From assembly GCA_003523465.1 (NCBI GenBank), contig DQAA01000590.1:1-5012 (forward strand): a stretch of DNA of 5,012 bases, read 5' to 3'. The notes below the pieces were generated by a model. The model was given only the letters and a program-made list of their open reading frames with translations, ran no database searches and was not told where the DNA came from. Source of the stretch: Pseudomonas sp. (lineage in GTDB: Bacteria > Pseudomonadota > Gammaproteobacteria > Pseudomonadales > Pseudomonadaceae). The translations under genes and the position numbers were made by a program. Below are positions 1 to 4,562 of the stretch, piece after piece; position 1 is the first letter of the stretch; every line of letters starts with the position of its first letter.

Positions 1-504
1 GGCAGCGAGCCCTCGGTGCGCGGGCGGCGCTTGCTGCTGGCGGCGGGGTCGGCGCTGGCGGTGTTCTTCGTGCTGCGGCTGGTCAATGGCTATGGCGAAA
101 AGCCCTGGGCTATCGGGGACACGGCGGTGCAGACGCTGATGAGCTTCTTCAACATCACCAAGTACCCGCCGTCGTTGCTGTTCCTGGCGTTGACCCTGGG
201 TATCGGGCTGTTGTTGCTGATCGCCTTCGAGCGGCGTAACGAGGGCAGGGCGGTGCGCTGGCTGGCGGTGTTTGGCGCGGCGCCGATGTTCTTCTACCTG
301 CTGCACCTGTATGTGTTGAAGGTGCTGTATGTACTGGCCGTGGGGTTGTTCGGGACCAATCACGGGCAGTATTTCGGCTTCGATTCGATGGGGGCGGTGT
401 GGATCGGTGCGGTGCTGCTGGCGCTGGCGTTGTATCTGCCGGTGCGCTGGTTCGCCCGGTTGAAGGCGCGGCGGCGGGATATTGTTTGGTTGAAGTATTT
501 GTAG
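1..504 (+). CDS. DUF1624 / heparan-alpha-glucosaminide N-acetyltransferase-like membrane protein, C-terminal part
   Basis: The reading frame is open from the first base and stops with TAG at 502-504, giving 167 codons of a gene whose start lies outside the window. The product is very hydrophobic with about four membrane segments separated by short arginine-rich loops (GRR near the left edge, FERRNEGR, LKARRR). The stretch SFFNITKYPPSLLFL (codons about 48-62) and the later MFFYLLHLYVLKVL are typical of bacterial DUF1624 proteins related to the HGSNAT/YeiB acyltransferase superfamily, inner-membrane proteins thought to transfer acyl groups across the membrane. The substrate cannot be told from this part. 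The tail WFARLKARRRDIVWLKYL looks like a natural end. The last 20 codons and the DNA just after them are repeated at 1861-1943. The family call is from recognition; no alignment was run. Confidence 0.8.
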   Translation, partial: GSEPSVRGRRLLLAAGSALAVFFVLRLVNGYGEKPWAIGDTAVQTLMSFFNITKYPPSLLFLALTLGIGLLLLIAFERRNEGRAVRWLAVFGAAPMFFYLLHLYVLKVLYVLAVGLFGTNHGQYFGFDSMGAVWIGAVLLALALYLPVRWFARLKARRRDIVWLKYL

Positions 505-545
505 GCTGACGACACGGATCCTGTGGGGGCTGGCTTGCCAGCGAT
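444..545 (+). repeat. Direct repeat copy A: gene tail plus REP
   Basis: This 102-base stretch covers the last 20 codons of the DUF1624 gene, its stop codon and the adjoining REP half-element. It recurs at 1861-1943. Bases 444-476 match 1861-1893 without a mismatch, 477-495 are missing from the second copy, 496-518 match 1894-1916 exactly, and 519-545 match 1917-1943 with two differences. Copy A keeps the acyltransferase frame intact, so it is probably the native version. Confidence 0.9.
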
Positions 546-549
546 TTGC
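519..549 (+). repeat. Single REP half-element
   Basis: The sequence has the GTGGG(A/G)GCTGGCTTGCCAGCGAT form of the REP arms at 1917-1943, with an internal 6-bp stem (GCTGGC/GCCAGC). It lies 14 bases after the DUF1624 stop codon. Unlike the other two REP sites in the window it has no inverted partner nearby, so it is a solitary or truncated element, cut where the sequence ceases to match copy B. Confidence 0.8.
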
Positions 550-601
550 ATGGGTATCTACACATCTGTTCAACCCGTGGGCATCTGGTGTCGCGGGATG
601 G

Positions 602-787
602 ATCCGAACAGCTATGCCCATCCGCCAGCAGCACTGCCGGGAATCCCAGGTTTCCTGCTGCACGATAGGTGCTGTCCACGCAGTACCGGGTCTTCATCCC
701 GGCGATCACCACCAACCCGGTGCCGACGAATGCATTGGGCCGGCGTTTCTCAAACACCTGCTAGCTGCCGTCCAGCAGTTCAGCAAC
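602..787 (-). pseudogene. Remnant of an isochorismatase-family cysteine hydrolase
   Basis: Read on the minus strand, 757 down to 602 encodes 52 residues that closely resemble the second half of isochorismatase-like hydrolases: FEKRRPNAFVGTGL, then VVIAGMKTRYCVDSTYRAAG with the expected catalytic cysteine (codon 680-682), then LGFPAVLLADGHSC. These proteins hydrolyse isochorismate, nicotinamide or other amides in the cytoplasm. The gene is dead. An in-frame TAG at 761-763 interrupts the upstream segment VAELLDGS-stop-QVFEKRR, possibly a former Trp codon. The linker normally found between the GTGL and VVIAG motifs is missing (about a dozen residues by memory of the family). The homology ends abruptly after HSCSD, near the REP. 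No start codon or N-terminal half with the catalytic Asp could be found. A frameshifted stretch reading QHLDH near 810-825 may be a further trace. Confidence 0.72.
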
Positions 788-875
788 ACCCGAGGCCCCC
801 GCCATTGGCGGTGGTCGAGGTGCTGCGGAAAAGGCTCGTGGGTTTGACGGTAGCGTCCAGGGGGGAGTAGGGCGT

Positions 876-895
876 ACCTGATATTTCTGTCAGGT
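876..895. promoter_or_regulatory. Dyad-symmetric hairpin or operator-like site
   Basis: Six-base arms ACCTGA and TCAGGT surround TATTTCTG. In RNA the stem could extend to 8 bp with a TTTC loop. A run of seven A follows (900-906), so this is not a plus-strand intrinsic terminator, and no suitable T run follows on the other strand either. It sits about 150 bases before the orphan gene at 1048 and could be an operator for it. Function is unknown. Confidence 0.3.
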
Positions 896-1034
896 GTGGA
901 AAAAAACCGAGGGCGATAGAGTGGTCGGGCGCATTTCGGCGATCTCGCCGATGAAGGCCGGTAGTGTCGCTGCCACGTGTCGGTCTTCTTCGGGCCCTGC
1001 CGGGACGAAGCACCCTACTTATTGCAGCGCTAAC

Positions 1035-1040
1035 AGGAGA
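1035..1040 (+). promoter_or_regulatory. Ribosome binding site of the orphan gene
   Basis: AGGAGA lies 7 bases before the ATG at 1048. It decides the start: the same frame stays open upstream to about 964, but the alternative initiators there (GTG and similar) lack a Shine-Dalgarno sequence. The same layout GGAGAC-N6-ATG recurs before the ATG at 1816. Confidence 0.75.
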
Positions 1041-1047
1041 CGACATC

Positions 1048-1722
1048 ATGGATGTCAAGACTCTGGCAACGATAGCGGGCGTGACACTGGAAAGCGTGAT
1101 CGATTGCGAGGCGGTGAAGGGCGGTCATGTCCTTCGGATCGACCTCAAAAAGGAACCGGCGTTACACCGTCTCATCAAGGCGCGATCTACCATGGAGGCA
1201 CAACTGCCCGACGGTGACGTGTTCGATGTGAACTGCGTGCTGGATGGTTCGCCTCATGCCTTCACGGTCGAATCCATGGACAAGTACCGTACCTACGGCT
1301 GGGTGGACGGCTCAGACGAGGGTCGAGTCCCGGCCTGGCGTCTGCGGGCACAGGTCTATCCACCGCACAGTGCCTACGGTGCGTCGATCGAGTACATCGG
1401 CCTGCTCGTCTTCGACCGTCATACGGGCACGGTCTACGACCTGTCCCAGCCCAATGATCACATGCAGCGGCCTTCTATGAGCTATGTCCTTGGGTATCTC
1501 TCCGGTGCGGACATCCTGAAATTCATCATCGGTTATGCAAATGCCGGCAACCTCGAGGTCAATCACGATTTCGAAAGCGAAAACCAGATGCGTCTGACCG
1601 GTGCGTTCGCCGACGTGCGGGTGAACATGCCTAACTGCCATGAGCACCTCGAACAGGCGCCCGATCGCGAGTTCGTCGTGCAGTTGCCCAGCGGTTTCTA
1701 CAACCTCACCGGCAGCTTGTGA
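1048..1722 (+). CDS. Hypothetical protein, 224 residues, family not recognised
   Basis: The ATG is preceded by AGGAGA at 7-base spacing and the frame ends in TGA at 1720-1722. The product starts MDVKTLATIAGVTLESVID, is mixed in charge and has no signal peptide or membrane segment, so it is predicted to be cytoplasmic. The middle (YPPHSAYGASIEYIGLLVFDRHTGTVYDLSQ) and the end (MRLTGAFADVRVNMP ... FVVQLPSGFYNLTG) alternate hydrophobic and polar residues as in beta-rich folds. A loop GYLSGADILKFIIGYANAG may be helical. I do not recognise the family and give no function. Codon use and GC look lower than in kdpA, which fits an acquired gene. It stands alone, followed by a terminator-like hairpin and then by the start of a possible truncated paralogue at 1816. 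A bacteriocin-, toxin- or immunity-type role is possible from the setting only. Confidence 0.75.
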   Translation: MDVKTLATIAGVTLESVIDCEAVKGGHVLRIDLKKEPALHRLIKARSTMEAQLPDGDVFDVNCVLDGSPHAFTVESMDKYRTYGWVDGSDEGRVPAWRLRAQVYPPHSAYGASIEYIGLLVFDRHTGTVYDLSQPNDHMQRPSMSYVLGYLSGADILKFIIGYANAGNLEVNHDFESENQMRLTGAFADVRVNMPNCHEHLEQAPDREFVVQLPSGFYNLTGSL

Positions 1723-1728
1723 TCCCGC

Positions 1729-1762
1729 AGCATCGGCGGCCGTCCGGGCCGCTGGTGCTTTC
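1729..1762 (+). terminator. Terminator-like hairpin after the orphan gene
   Basis: Arms 1729-1741 (AGCATCGGCGGCC) and 1747-1759 (GGCCGCTGGTGCT) pair over 13 bp with two G-U pairs and a 5-base loop. Only a short T run follows (1759-1761), so termination may be weak. It begins 6 bases after the stop codon of the 224-residue gene, and would separate it from the start at 1816. Confidence 0.5.
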
Positions 1763-1815
1763 CGGTTCCAACAGCCCAATCCGAACAGGTCGCGGATTCC
1801 TCGGGAGACAGCATC

Positions 1816-1902
1816 ATGAATCTCGAATGTCTCGCAGAGCGTTCAGGCGTCAACGTACTGGCGCTGGTTCGCCCGGTTGAAGGCGCGGCGGCGTATTTGT
1901 AG
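1816..1902 (+). pseudogene. Truncated paralogue of the 1048-1722 gene fused to repeated acyltransferase tail DNA
   Basis: ATG at 1816 follows GGGAGACAGCATC, nearly the same leader as GGAGACGACATC before 1048. The first residues MNLECLAERSGV resemble MDVKTLATIAGV of the neighbour (M, L, A, G and V identical, several others similar). After about 15-18 codons the DNA switches to the copy of the DUF1624 gene 3' end (1861 on), read in another frame as RPVEGAAAYL, and stops at TAG 1900-1902. The 28-residue chimeric product is unlikely to have the original function. The junction contains GCGCTGGTT, which may have served as microhomology. The paralogy rests on a short stretch, so it is a likely but not certain reading; a coincidental small gene is the alternative. 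Confidence 0.55.
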
Positions 1903-1943
1903 GCTGACGACACGGACCCTGTGGGAGCTGGCTTGCCAGCGAT
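1861..1943 (+). repeat. Direct repeat copy B: gene tail plus REP, 19 bp shorter
   Basis: This is the second copy of the acyltransferase 3' end and the adjoining REP arm. It lacks the 19 bases corresponding to 477-495, which shifts the former acyltransferase frame, so it cannot encode that protein's end. It continues directly into the complete REPIN at 1917-2009. Together with copy A it brackets about 1.4 kb of accessory DNA. Confidence 0.9.
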
Positions 1944-2009
1944 GAGGCCGGCACCGACGAAGATGTCGTCAGAGCGGGCCAAATCGCTGGCAAGCCAGCT
2001 CCCACAGGG
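1917..2009. repeat. REPIN: perfect inverted pair of REP elements
   Basis: Arms 1917-1943 and 1983-2009 are perfect 27-base inverted copies (CCCTGTGGGAGCTGGCTTGC ... GCGAT) separated by 39 bases. Each arm also has its own internal stem, GCTGGC-TT-GCCAGC. Such doublets are dispersed by REP-associated tyrosine transposases (RAYT) in pseudomonads; no such gene is present here. In RNA the pair would form a very long hairpin. Confidence 0.92.
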
Positions 2010-2171
2010 TTAGCGGTGCTCTTGAGGCCTGTACAGGTGTCGCATACAGCTACGAAATTCCCGCTGTGTCCGACTTTTCTGTAGGCGGTTTCCCAATCAT
2101 ACTTCCGCGCCTCGTTTGACGTTGCGCTCCAGGAAATGGCTGCCTAGTCTTCGCCGGTCGCTGCTACTTGG

Positions 2172-2201
2172 CGATCAGGTTTGGTCACCTGTCGATTTTT
2201 T
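2172..2201 (+). terminator. Terminator- or attenuator-like hairpin with T6 tract
   Basis: Arms CGA-T-CAGGT (2172-2180, one bulged T) and ACCTG-TCG (2187-2194) close a six-base loop TTGGTC and are followed by A and six T (2196-2201). This has the form of a modest intrinsic terminator on the plus strand. The next bases TGGAGT resemble a ribosome binding site but no sensible gene follows. It could end transcripts coming from upstream, or act as an attenuator in the long DUF3077 leader. Confidence 0.45.
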
Positions 2202-2257
2202 GGAGTCGCTCATCTTCAACGTTGGGCGCGTTGGCTGCTGCTATGGCGGCTGTGCGC

Positions 2258-2375
2258 GGAGCACCCTCGGGTGCGCCGGATAGTGCTCCAGAAGTCCCGG
2301 TTGACCAATCCGCGTACAGTCGCCACCCAGTCGTTTGGTCACGTTATGGATGGCGATTTCTGCAGACTTCTGGAG
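2258..2375 (+). promoter_or_regulatory. Candidate structured leader RNA that can hide the ribosome binding site
   Basis: Bases 2286-2296 (CTCCAGAAGTC) are perfectly complementary to 2365-2375 (GACTTCTGGAG), which includes the Shine-Dalgarno GGAG of the gene at 2383. Inside this helix, 2318-2329 and 2347-2358 form a second stem (12 positions, one mismatch, one G-U). Its loop bases 2335-2341 (TTGGTCA) can pair with 2302-2308 (TGACCAA) as a pseudoknot. Upstream, 2258-2264 (GGAGCAC) is perfectly complementary to 2283-2289 (GTGCTCC), overlapping the anti-Shine-Dalgarno arm, so the two helices compete; a local hairpin GCACCC-TC-GGGTGC (2261-2274) competes in turn. The base pairing is seen directly. 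A role as translational switch is inference. Confidence 0.55.
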
Positions 2376-2382
2376 TGTCATC

Positions 2383-2694
2383 ATGATCAAACCCGTCCCC
2401 GATCCACCCCGCACCGCCCACACCCATTTCGCCACCTGCAACGGCACCCATCCGCCGTTATTCAGCGTCTGCGAAGGCGCGAGCATGGAAGATGTCCTCG
2501 TGCACCTGACCATGTCCCTTTCTTCGGCTTATGAAACCAACTACCAAGTCTGCGAATCGGCGAGCAAGCCGATGCAAAGCCTGGCCTGGGCGACCCAGCA
2601 TTCGCTGGAGATTTGCCAGGCGTTGGTGGAGTCATTGCTTAAAAGGGGTGAGCAGAAGCAGAACGGCAGTTCCGGGCAACGATCTGATCCTTGA
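2383..2694 (+). CDS. DUF3077-family small protein
   Basis: ATG at 2383 follows TGGAG at 7-base spacing; the same frame is open a little upstream but without a ribosome binding site. The 103-residue product begins MIKPVPDPPRTAHTHFATC and continues PPLFSVCEGASMEDVLVHLTMSLSSAYETN and LAWATQHSLEICQALVESLL. This layout, a polar N-terminus, a short beta segment PLFSV and two amphipathic helices, is that of DUF3077-type proteins common in Pseudomonas, often in several copies per genome. No function is established to my knowledge. No signal peptide or membrane segment is seen. The C-terminus after LLKRGEQKQ is low in hydrophobic residues and looks disordered. The gene stands alone, its ribosome binding site can be sequestered by the leader RNA structure, and a REPIN follows. 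Confidence 0.82.
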   Translation: MIKPVPDPPRTAHTHFATCNGTHPPLFSVCEGASMEDVLVHLTMSLSSAYETNYQVCESASKPMQSLAWATQHSLEICQALVESLLKRGEQKQNGSSGQRSDP

Positions 2695-2766
2695 AGATTC
2701 AGCATCTAAGGCAGGGCCCCAAGCTCTTCCACTCGCCCGGAGAACATCTCTAAAGCACGACGCGGA

Positions 2767-2844
2767 CCCTGTGGGAGCGGGTTTACCCGCGATTACGGTA
2801 GTGAACTCACCGGAGCTATCGCGGGTGAACCCGCTCCCACAGGG
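2767..2844. repeat. REPIN: inverted pair of REP elements, second variety
   Basis: Arms 2767-2793 and 2818-2844 are 27-base inverted copies with a single mismatch, separated by 24 bases. They share the CCCTGTGGGAG head and GAT end with the pair at 1917-2009 but have a different core, GCGGGT-TT-ACCCGC instead of GCTGGC-TT-GCCAGC. The preceding bases CGACGCGGA also resemble those before the other REPIN (CGACACGGA). Confidence 0.92.
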
Positions 2845-2877
2845 TGCGCGTCGCGAACTGGATCTGGATGCAGAAAC

Positions 2878-2916
2878 AAGAAAGGCCGCCGGATTCCCCC
2901 GGCGGCCTTTCTTTGT
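2878..2916. terminator. Strong bidirectional intrinsic terminator
   Basis: Arms 2878-2892 and 2899-2913 form a perfect 15-bp stem (AAGAAAGGCCGCCGG and its complement) with a 6-base loop. A-rich and T-rich flanks make it work on both strands. It lies about 20 bases past the stop of the minus-strand TauE/SafE gene and also closes the plus-strand DUF3077 transcript. Confidence 0.92.
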
Positions 2917-2932
2917 TCAGCCCGCACCCCAG

Positions 2933-3718
2933 TCAGAACGCCAACTTGTACCCAATCAACAACAACATCGCCGCGAGGCAAGGCCGCAACACCGAATCCG
3001 AAATCTTCCCGGTCAGGTGGCTGCCGATGTAGATCCCCGGCAACGAGCCCAGCAGCAGATACCCCAGCAGCGACCAGTCCATGTTGCCCATGCTCGCATG
3101 CCCCAGCCCGGCGACCAGGGTCAGCGGTACGGCGTGGGCGATCTCGGTGCCGACCAGCCGGCGGGTGACCAGGTACGGATACAGCAGGAACAACGCCACG
3201 GTGCCCAGCGCACCCGCGCCGATGGACGTGAGGGAAACCATCACCCCCAGCACCACGCCGGTGATGACGGTCAGGGTATTCAGGCTGCGGCCGCTCAGGT
3301 GATAGCGGTCACCGGCATGCTTGCTGGCAAAGGCCTGGAGCCTGGATTTGAACAGGATCGCCAGGGCGGTAAGGATCAGCACCACCGCCAGGCCCTGCTT
3401 GATGACGGCGTTGAGCGCGGCGGTGTCGGTGTGCAGGGTGCTGAGGAACCACAGGGTCGCTGCCGCTGCAGGCACGCTGCCCAGGGCCAGCCAGCCGGTG
3501 ATGGCCCAGTCGATGTTCTTTTGCTTGCCGTGGACCCAGACGCCACTGGCCTTGGTGATTGCCGCGTAGAGCAGGTCGGTGCCGACCGCCGTGGCCGGGT
3601 TGATGCCGAACCAGAGCAGGATCGGGGTCATCAGCGAGCCGCCGCCGACGCCGGTCATGCCGACGATGAAACCTACAACCAGACCTGCAATGGTGAAACC
3701 AAACGAACCTACATCCAT
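2933..3718 (-). CDS. TauE/SafE-family membrane transporter (sulfite/organoanion exporter type)
   Basis: The 261-residue product has about eight hydrophobic segments and the internal duplication of the TauE/SafE (DUF81) family. The first half carries GMTGVGGGSLMTP (residues 20-32) and AVGTD (44-48); the second half repeats this as SLTSIGAGALG (162-172) and LVGTE (188-192). Family members in the inner membrane export or import sulfite, sulfoacetate or other small anions linked to sulfur and C2 metabolism; many are uncharacterised and the substrate here is unknown. Length is normal for the family. The ATG at 3716-3718 is chosen because MDVGSFGFTIAGL begins just before the first membrane segment; the ribosome binding site (CAGGTAG) is weak. 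It is followed by the terminator at 2878-2916. An AT-rich region just upstream probably holds its promoter. Confidence 0.9.
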   Translation of the reverse strand: MDVGSFGFTIAGLVVGFIVGMTGVGGGSLMTPILLWFGINPATAVGTDLLYAAITKASGVWVHGKQKNIDWAITGWLALGSVPAAAATLWFLSTLHTDTAALNAVIKQGLAVVLILTALAILFKSRLQAFASKHAGDRYHLSGRSLNTLTVITGVVLGVMVSLTSIGAGALGTVALFLLYPYLVTRRLVGTEIAHAVPLTLVAGLGHASMGNMDWSLLGYLLLGSLPGIYIGSHLTGKISDSVLRPCLAAMLLLIGYKLAF

Positions 3719-3863
3719 ACGCTACCTGACACGCTCTTGATCGACGGGGCCGGCGCAGCATAACGGATGTTTTTATGCCCAAATATATTTGTATCGAATT
3801 AGCTTATAACCGATATCGATTCGATCTATGCACGGCGCCAGCCTGGCTCATGTGCGATGCGCA
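3719..3863 (-). promoter_or_regulatory. AT-rich upstream region of the TauE/SafE gene
   Basis: The 145 bases between the acetyltransferase stop and the transporter start contain an AT-rich core at about 3769-3827, in contrast to the GC-rich surroundings. On the minus strand it reads GGTTATAAGCTAATTCGATA, then ATACAAATATATTTG, with a palindrome CGATATCG nearby. This is where a promoter and an activator site for the transporter are expected. Similar AT-rich half-sites occur before CysB-type LysR-regulated sulfur genes, but that link is only a guess. No clear -35/-10 pair was found. Confidence 0.4.
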
Positions 3864-4319
3864 TCAAGCGGGACGATCAGCCGGCAGTTTCAGGTGCAGC
3901 AGCGGAAAAGGCTCGCCCTGGCCGTCCAGCTCGGATCGTCCGGCAACCTCGAACCCTTGATGCAGGTAGAAGCCCACGGCCTGCGGGTTCTGTTCGTTCA
4001 CATCCACTTCCCTGACACCCAGTTCGGTGATGGCATGGGCCAGCAGTGCCTTGCCCACACCGCTGCCACGCCGGGCCGGATCGATGAAGAGCATTTCCAG
4101 CTTGCCCTCGTGCACCCCGGCAAAGCCGAGCAGGGTGCCATCGGCATCACGGGCGGCGCGCAGTTCGACGGCGGCCAGGTAGTCGTTGAGGATCAGCGGG
4201 CGCAGGCGCTCGATATGGGCCTCGGGAAGAAAGTCATGGGTGGCCCGTACCGAGGCTTCCCAGAGGGTGGTCAGGGCCGGGTACTCGTCGGCAGTGACGG
4301 GGGTGATGGTCAGGTTCAT
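3864..4319 (-). CDS. GNAT-family N-acetyltransferase, YjaB-like
   Basis: The 151-residue product has the complete GNAT fold signature: ATHDFL (26-31), motif A MLFIDPARRGSGVGKALL (76-93) with the acetyl-CoA pyrophosphate loop RRGSGVG, then DVNEQNPQAVGFYLHQGF (106-123) and GRSELDGQGEPFPLLHL near the end. These segments closely follow E. coli YjaB, a soluble acetyltransferase whose natural acceptor is not well established. Length matches. The ATG at 4317-4319 is preferred, with GAAGGA about 10 bases before it and the beta strand LTITPV following; an in-frame ATG 16 codons upstream (4367) lacks a better site and would add an extension not typical of the family. The gene is divergent from kdpF. 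A separate transcript from the transporter gene downstream is likely, given the 145-base gap. Confidence 0.88.
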   Translation of the reverse strand: MNLTITPVTADEYPALTTLWEASVRATHDFLPEAHIERLRPLILNDYLAAVELRAARDADGTLLGFAGVHEGKLEMLFIDPARRGSGVGKALLAHAITELGVREVDVNEQNPQAVGFYLHQGFEVAGRSELDGQGEPFPLLHLKLPADRPA

Positions 4320-4398
4320 CAGGTGCAGGTCCTTCAGTAAAAGGGTAAGACCCGCGATTTTACGCATTCTTTATGCGCCGTGTTCCGCCTTGATCTCG

Positions 4399-4412
4399 TT
4401 CCTTTACGCCCC
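4399..4412 (+). promoter_or_regulatory. KdpE-box-like sequence upstream of kdpF
   Basis: GTTCCTTTACGCCCC (4398-4412) resembles, from memory, the E. coli KdpE binding site, which includes a T run followed by TTTACACCCC; TTTACGCCCC differs by one base. It lies about 50 bases before the kdpF start, roughly where an activator site could sit. KdpE is the potassium-limitation response regulator paired with KdpD. No clear sigma-70 boxes could be assigned. Confidence 0.35.
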
Positions 4413-4463
4413 TTGATTGGAGAATTTTCCTACGCGGCACCCGCCGCCGAACGGAGATTCCTC

Positions 4464-4553
4464 ATGAGCATTCTGGACGGGGTGTCACTGCTGCTGGCAG
4501 TGGCGTTGTTGGTGTACCTGATGGCCGCGCTGCTGCGCGCCGATCGCGGCTAG
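4464..4553 (+). CDS. kdpF: KdpF, small subunit of the potassium-transporting ATPase
   Basis: A 29-residue peptide, MSILDGVSLLLAVALLVYLM followed by AALLRADRG, with one membrane helix and a charged C-terminus, as in KdpF. It stabilises the KdpFABC complex in the inner membrane, which takes up potassium with high affinity at low external concentration. GGAG lies 7 bases before the ATG. The position directly before kdpA, 9 bases from stop to start, confirms the call. Confidence 0.93.
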   Translation: MSILDGVSLLLAVALLVYLMAALLRADRG

Positions 4554-4562
4554 GGAGCGGCC

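Larger units (their letters stand above)
505..1047. other. Gene-poor interval between the acyltransferase gene and the orphan gene
   Basis: About 540 bases without an intact gene. It holds the single REP (519-549), a minus-strand isochorismatase-like remnant (602-787), a hairpin/operator-like dyad at 876-895 and a short perfect dyad TCGGCGA-TC-TCGCCGA at 936-951. Open frames here on the plus strand have protein sequences rich in Pro, Arg and Cys with no ribosome binding site and look like chance frames opposite the remnant. Confidence 0.6.
2010..2382 (+). other. Gene-free leader interval before the DUF3077 gene
   Basis: About 370 bases without a credible gene. It contains a 10-base palindrome CCTGTACAGG (2028-2037), a terminator-like hairpin (2172-2201), a partly repeated leader motif (GTTTGGTCAC followed by TGGAGT and CATC, at 2179-2214 and 2333-2382) and a structured segment just before the start codon (2258-2375). 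TTGACG at 2116-2121 resembles a -35 box but has no convincing -10 partner, so no promoter is called. Confidence 0.6.

Noticed and set aside
155..757. Minus-strand open frame of 200 codons as a complete gene
   Set aside because: Only the first 52 codons resemble a protein family. The rest runs through a REP and antisense to the acyltransferase gene, rich in Pro, Thr, Ser and Arg.
1048..1110. N-terminal LacI-like helix-turn-helix in the orphan protein (LATIAGVTLESV)
   Set aside because: The resemblance is limited to about a dozen residues, there are no further DNA-binding or ligand-domain features, and the rest of the protein does not fit a LacI regulator.
2116..2148. Sigma-70 promoter with TTGACG as -35
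   Set aside because: No acceptable -10 hexamer at 16-18 bases; the nearest AT-containing candidate is too far.
2531..3763. Long plus-strand open frame of 410 codons
   Set aside because: It overlaps the DUF3077 gene, a REPIN and the whole TauE/SafE gene on the other strand. Its composition (many Gln, Gly, Arg, Ala) is that of an antisense frame in GC-rich DNA, and it has no ribosome binding site.
3828..4340. Plus-strand open frame opposite the acetyltransferase
   Set aside because: It is the antisense shadow of a clearly recognised GNAT gene, with no ribosome binding site.
4320..4367. Longer acetyltransferase start at 4367
   Set aside because: It would add 16 residues not seen in YjaB-like proteins and has no better ribosome binding site than the ATG at 4319.
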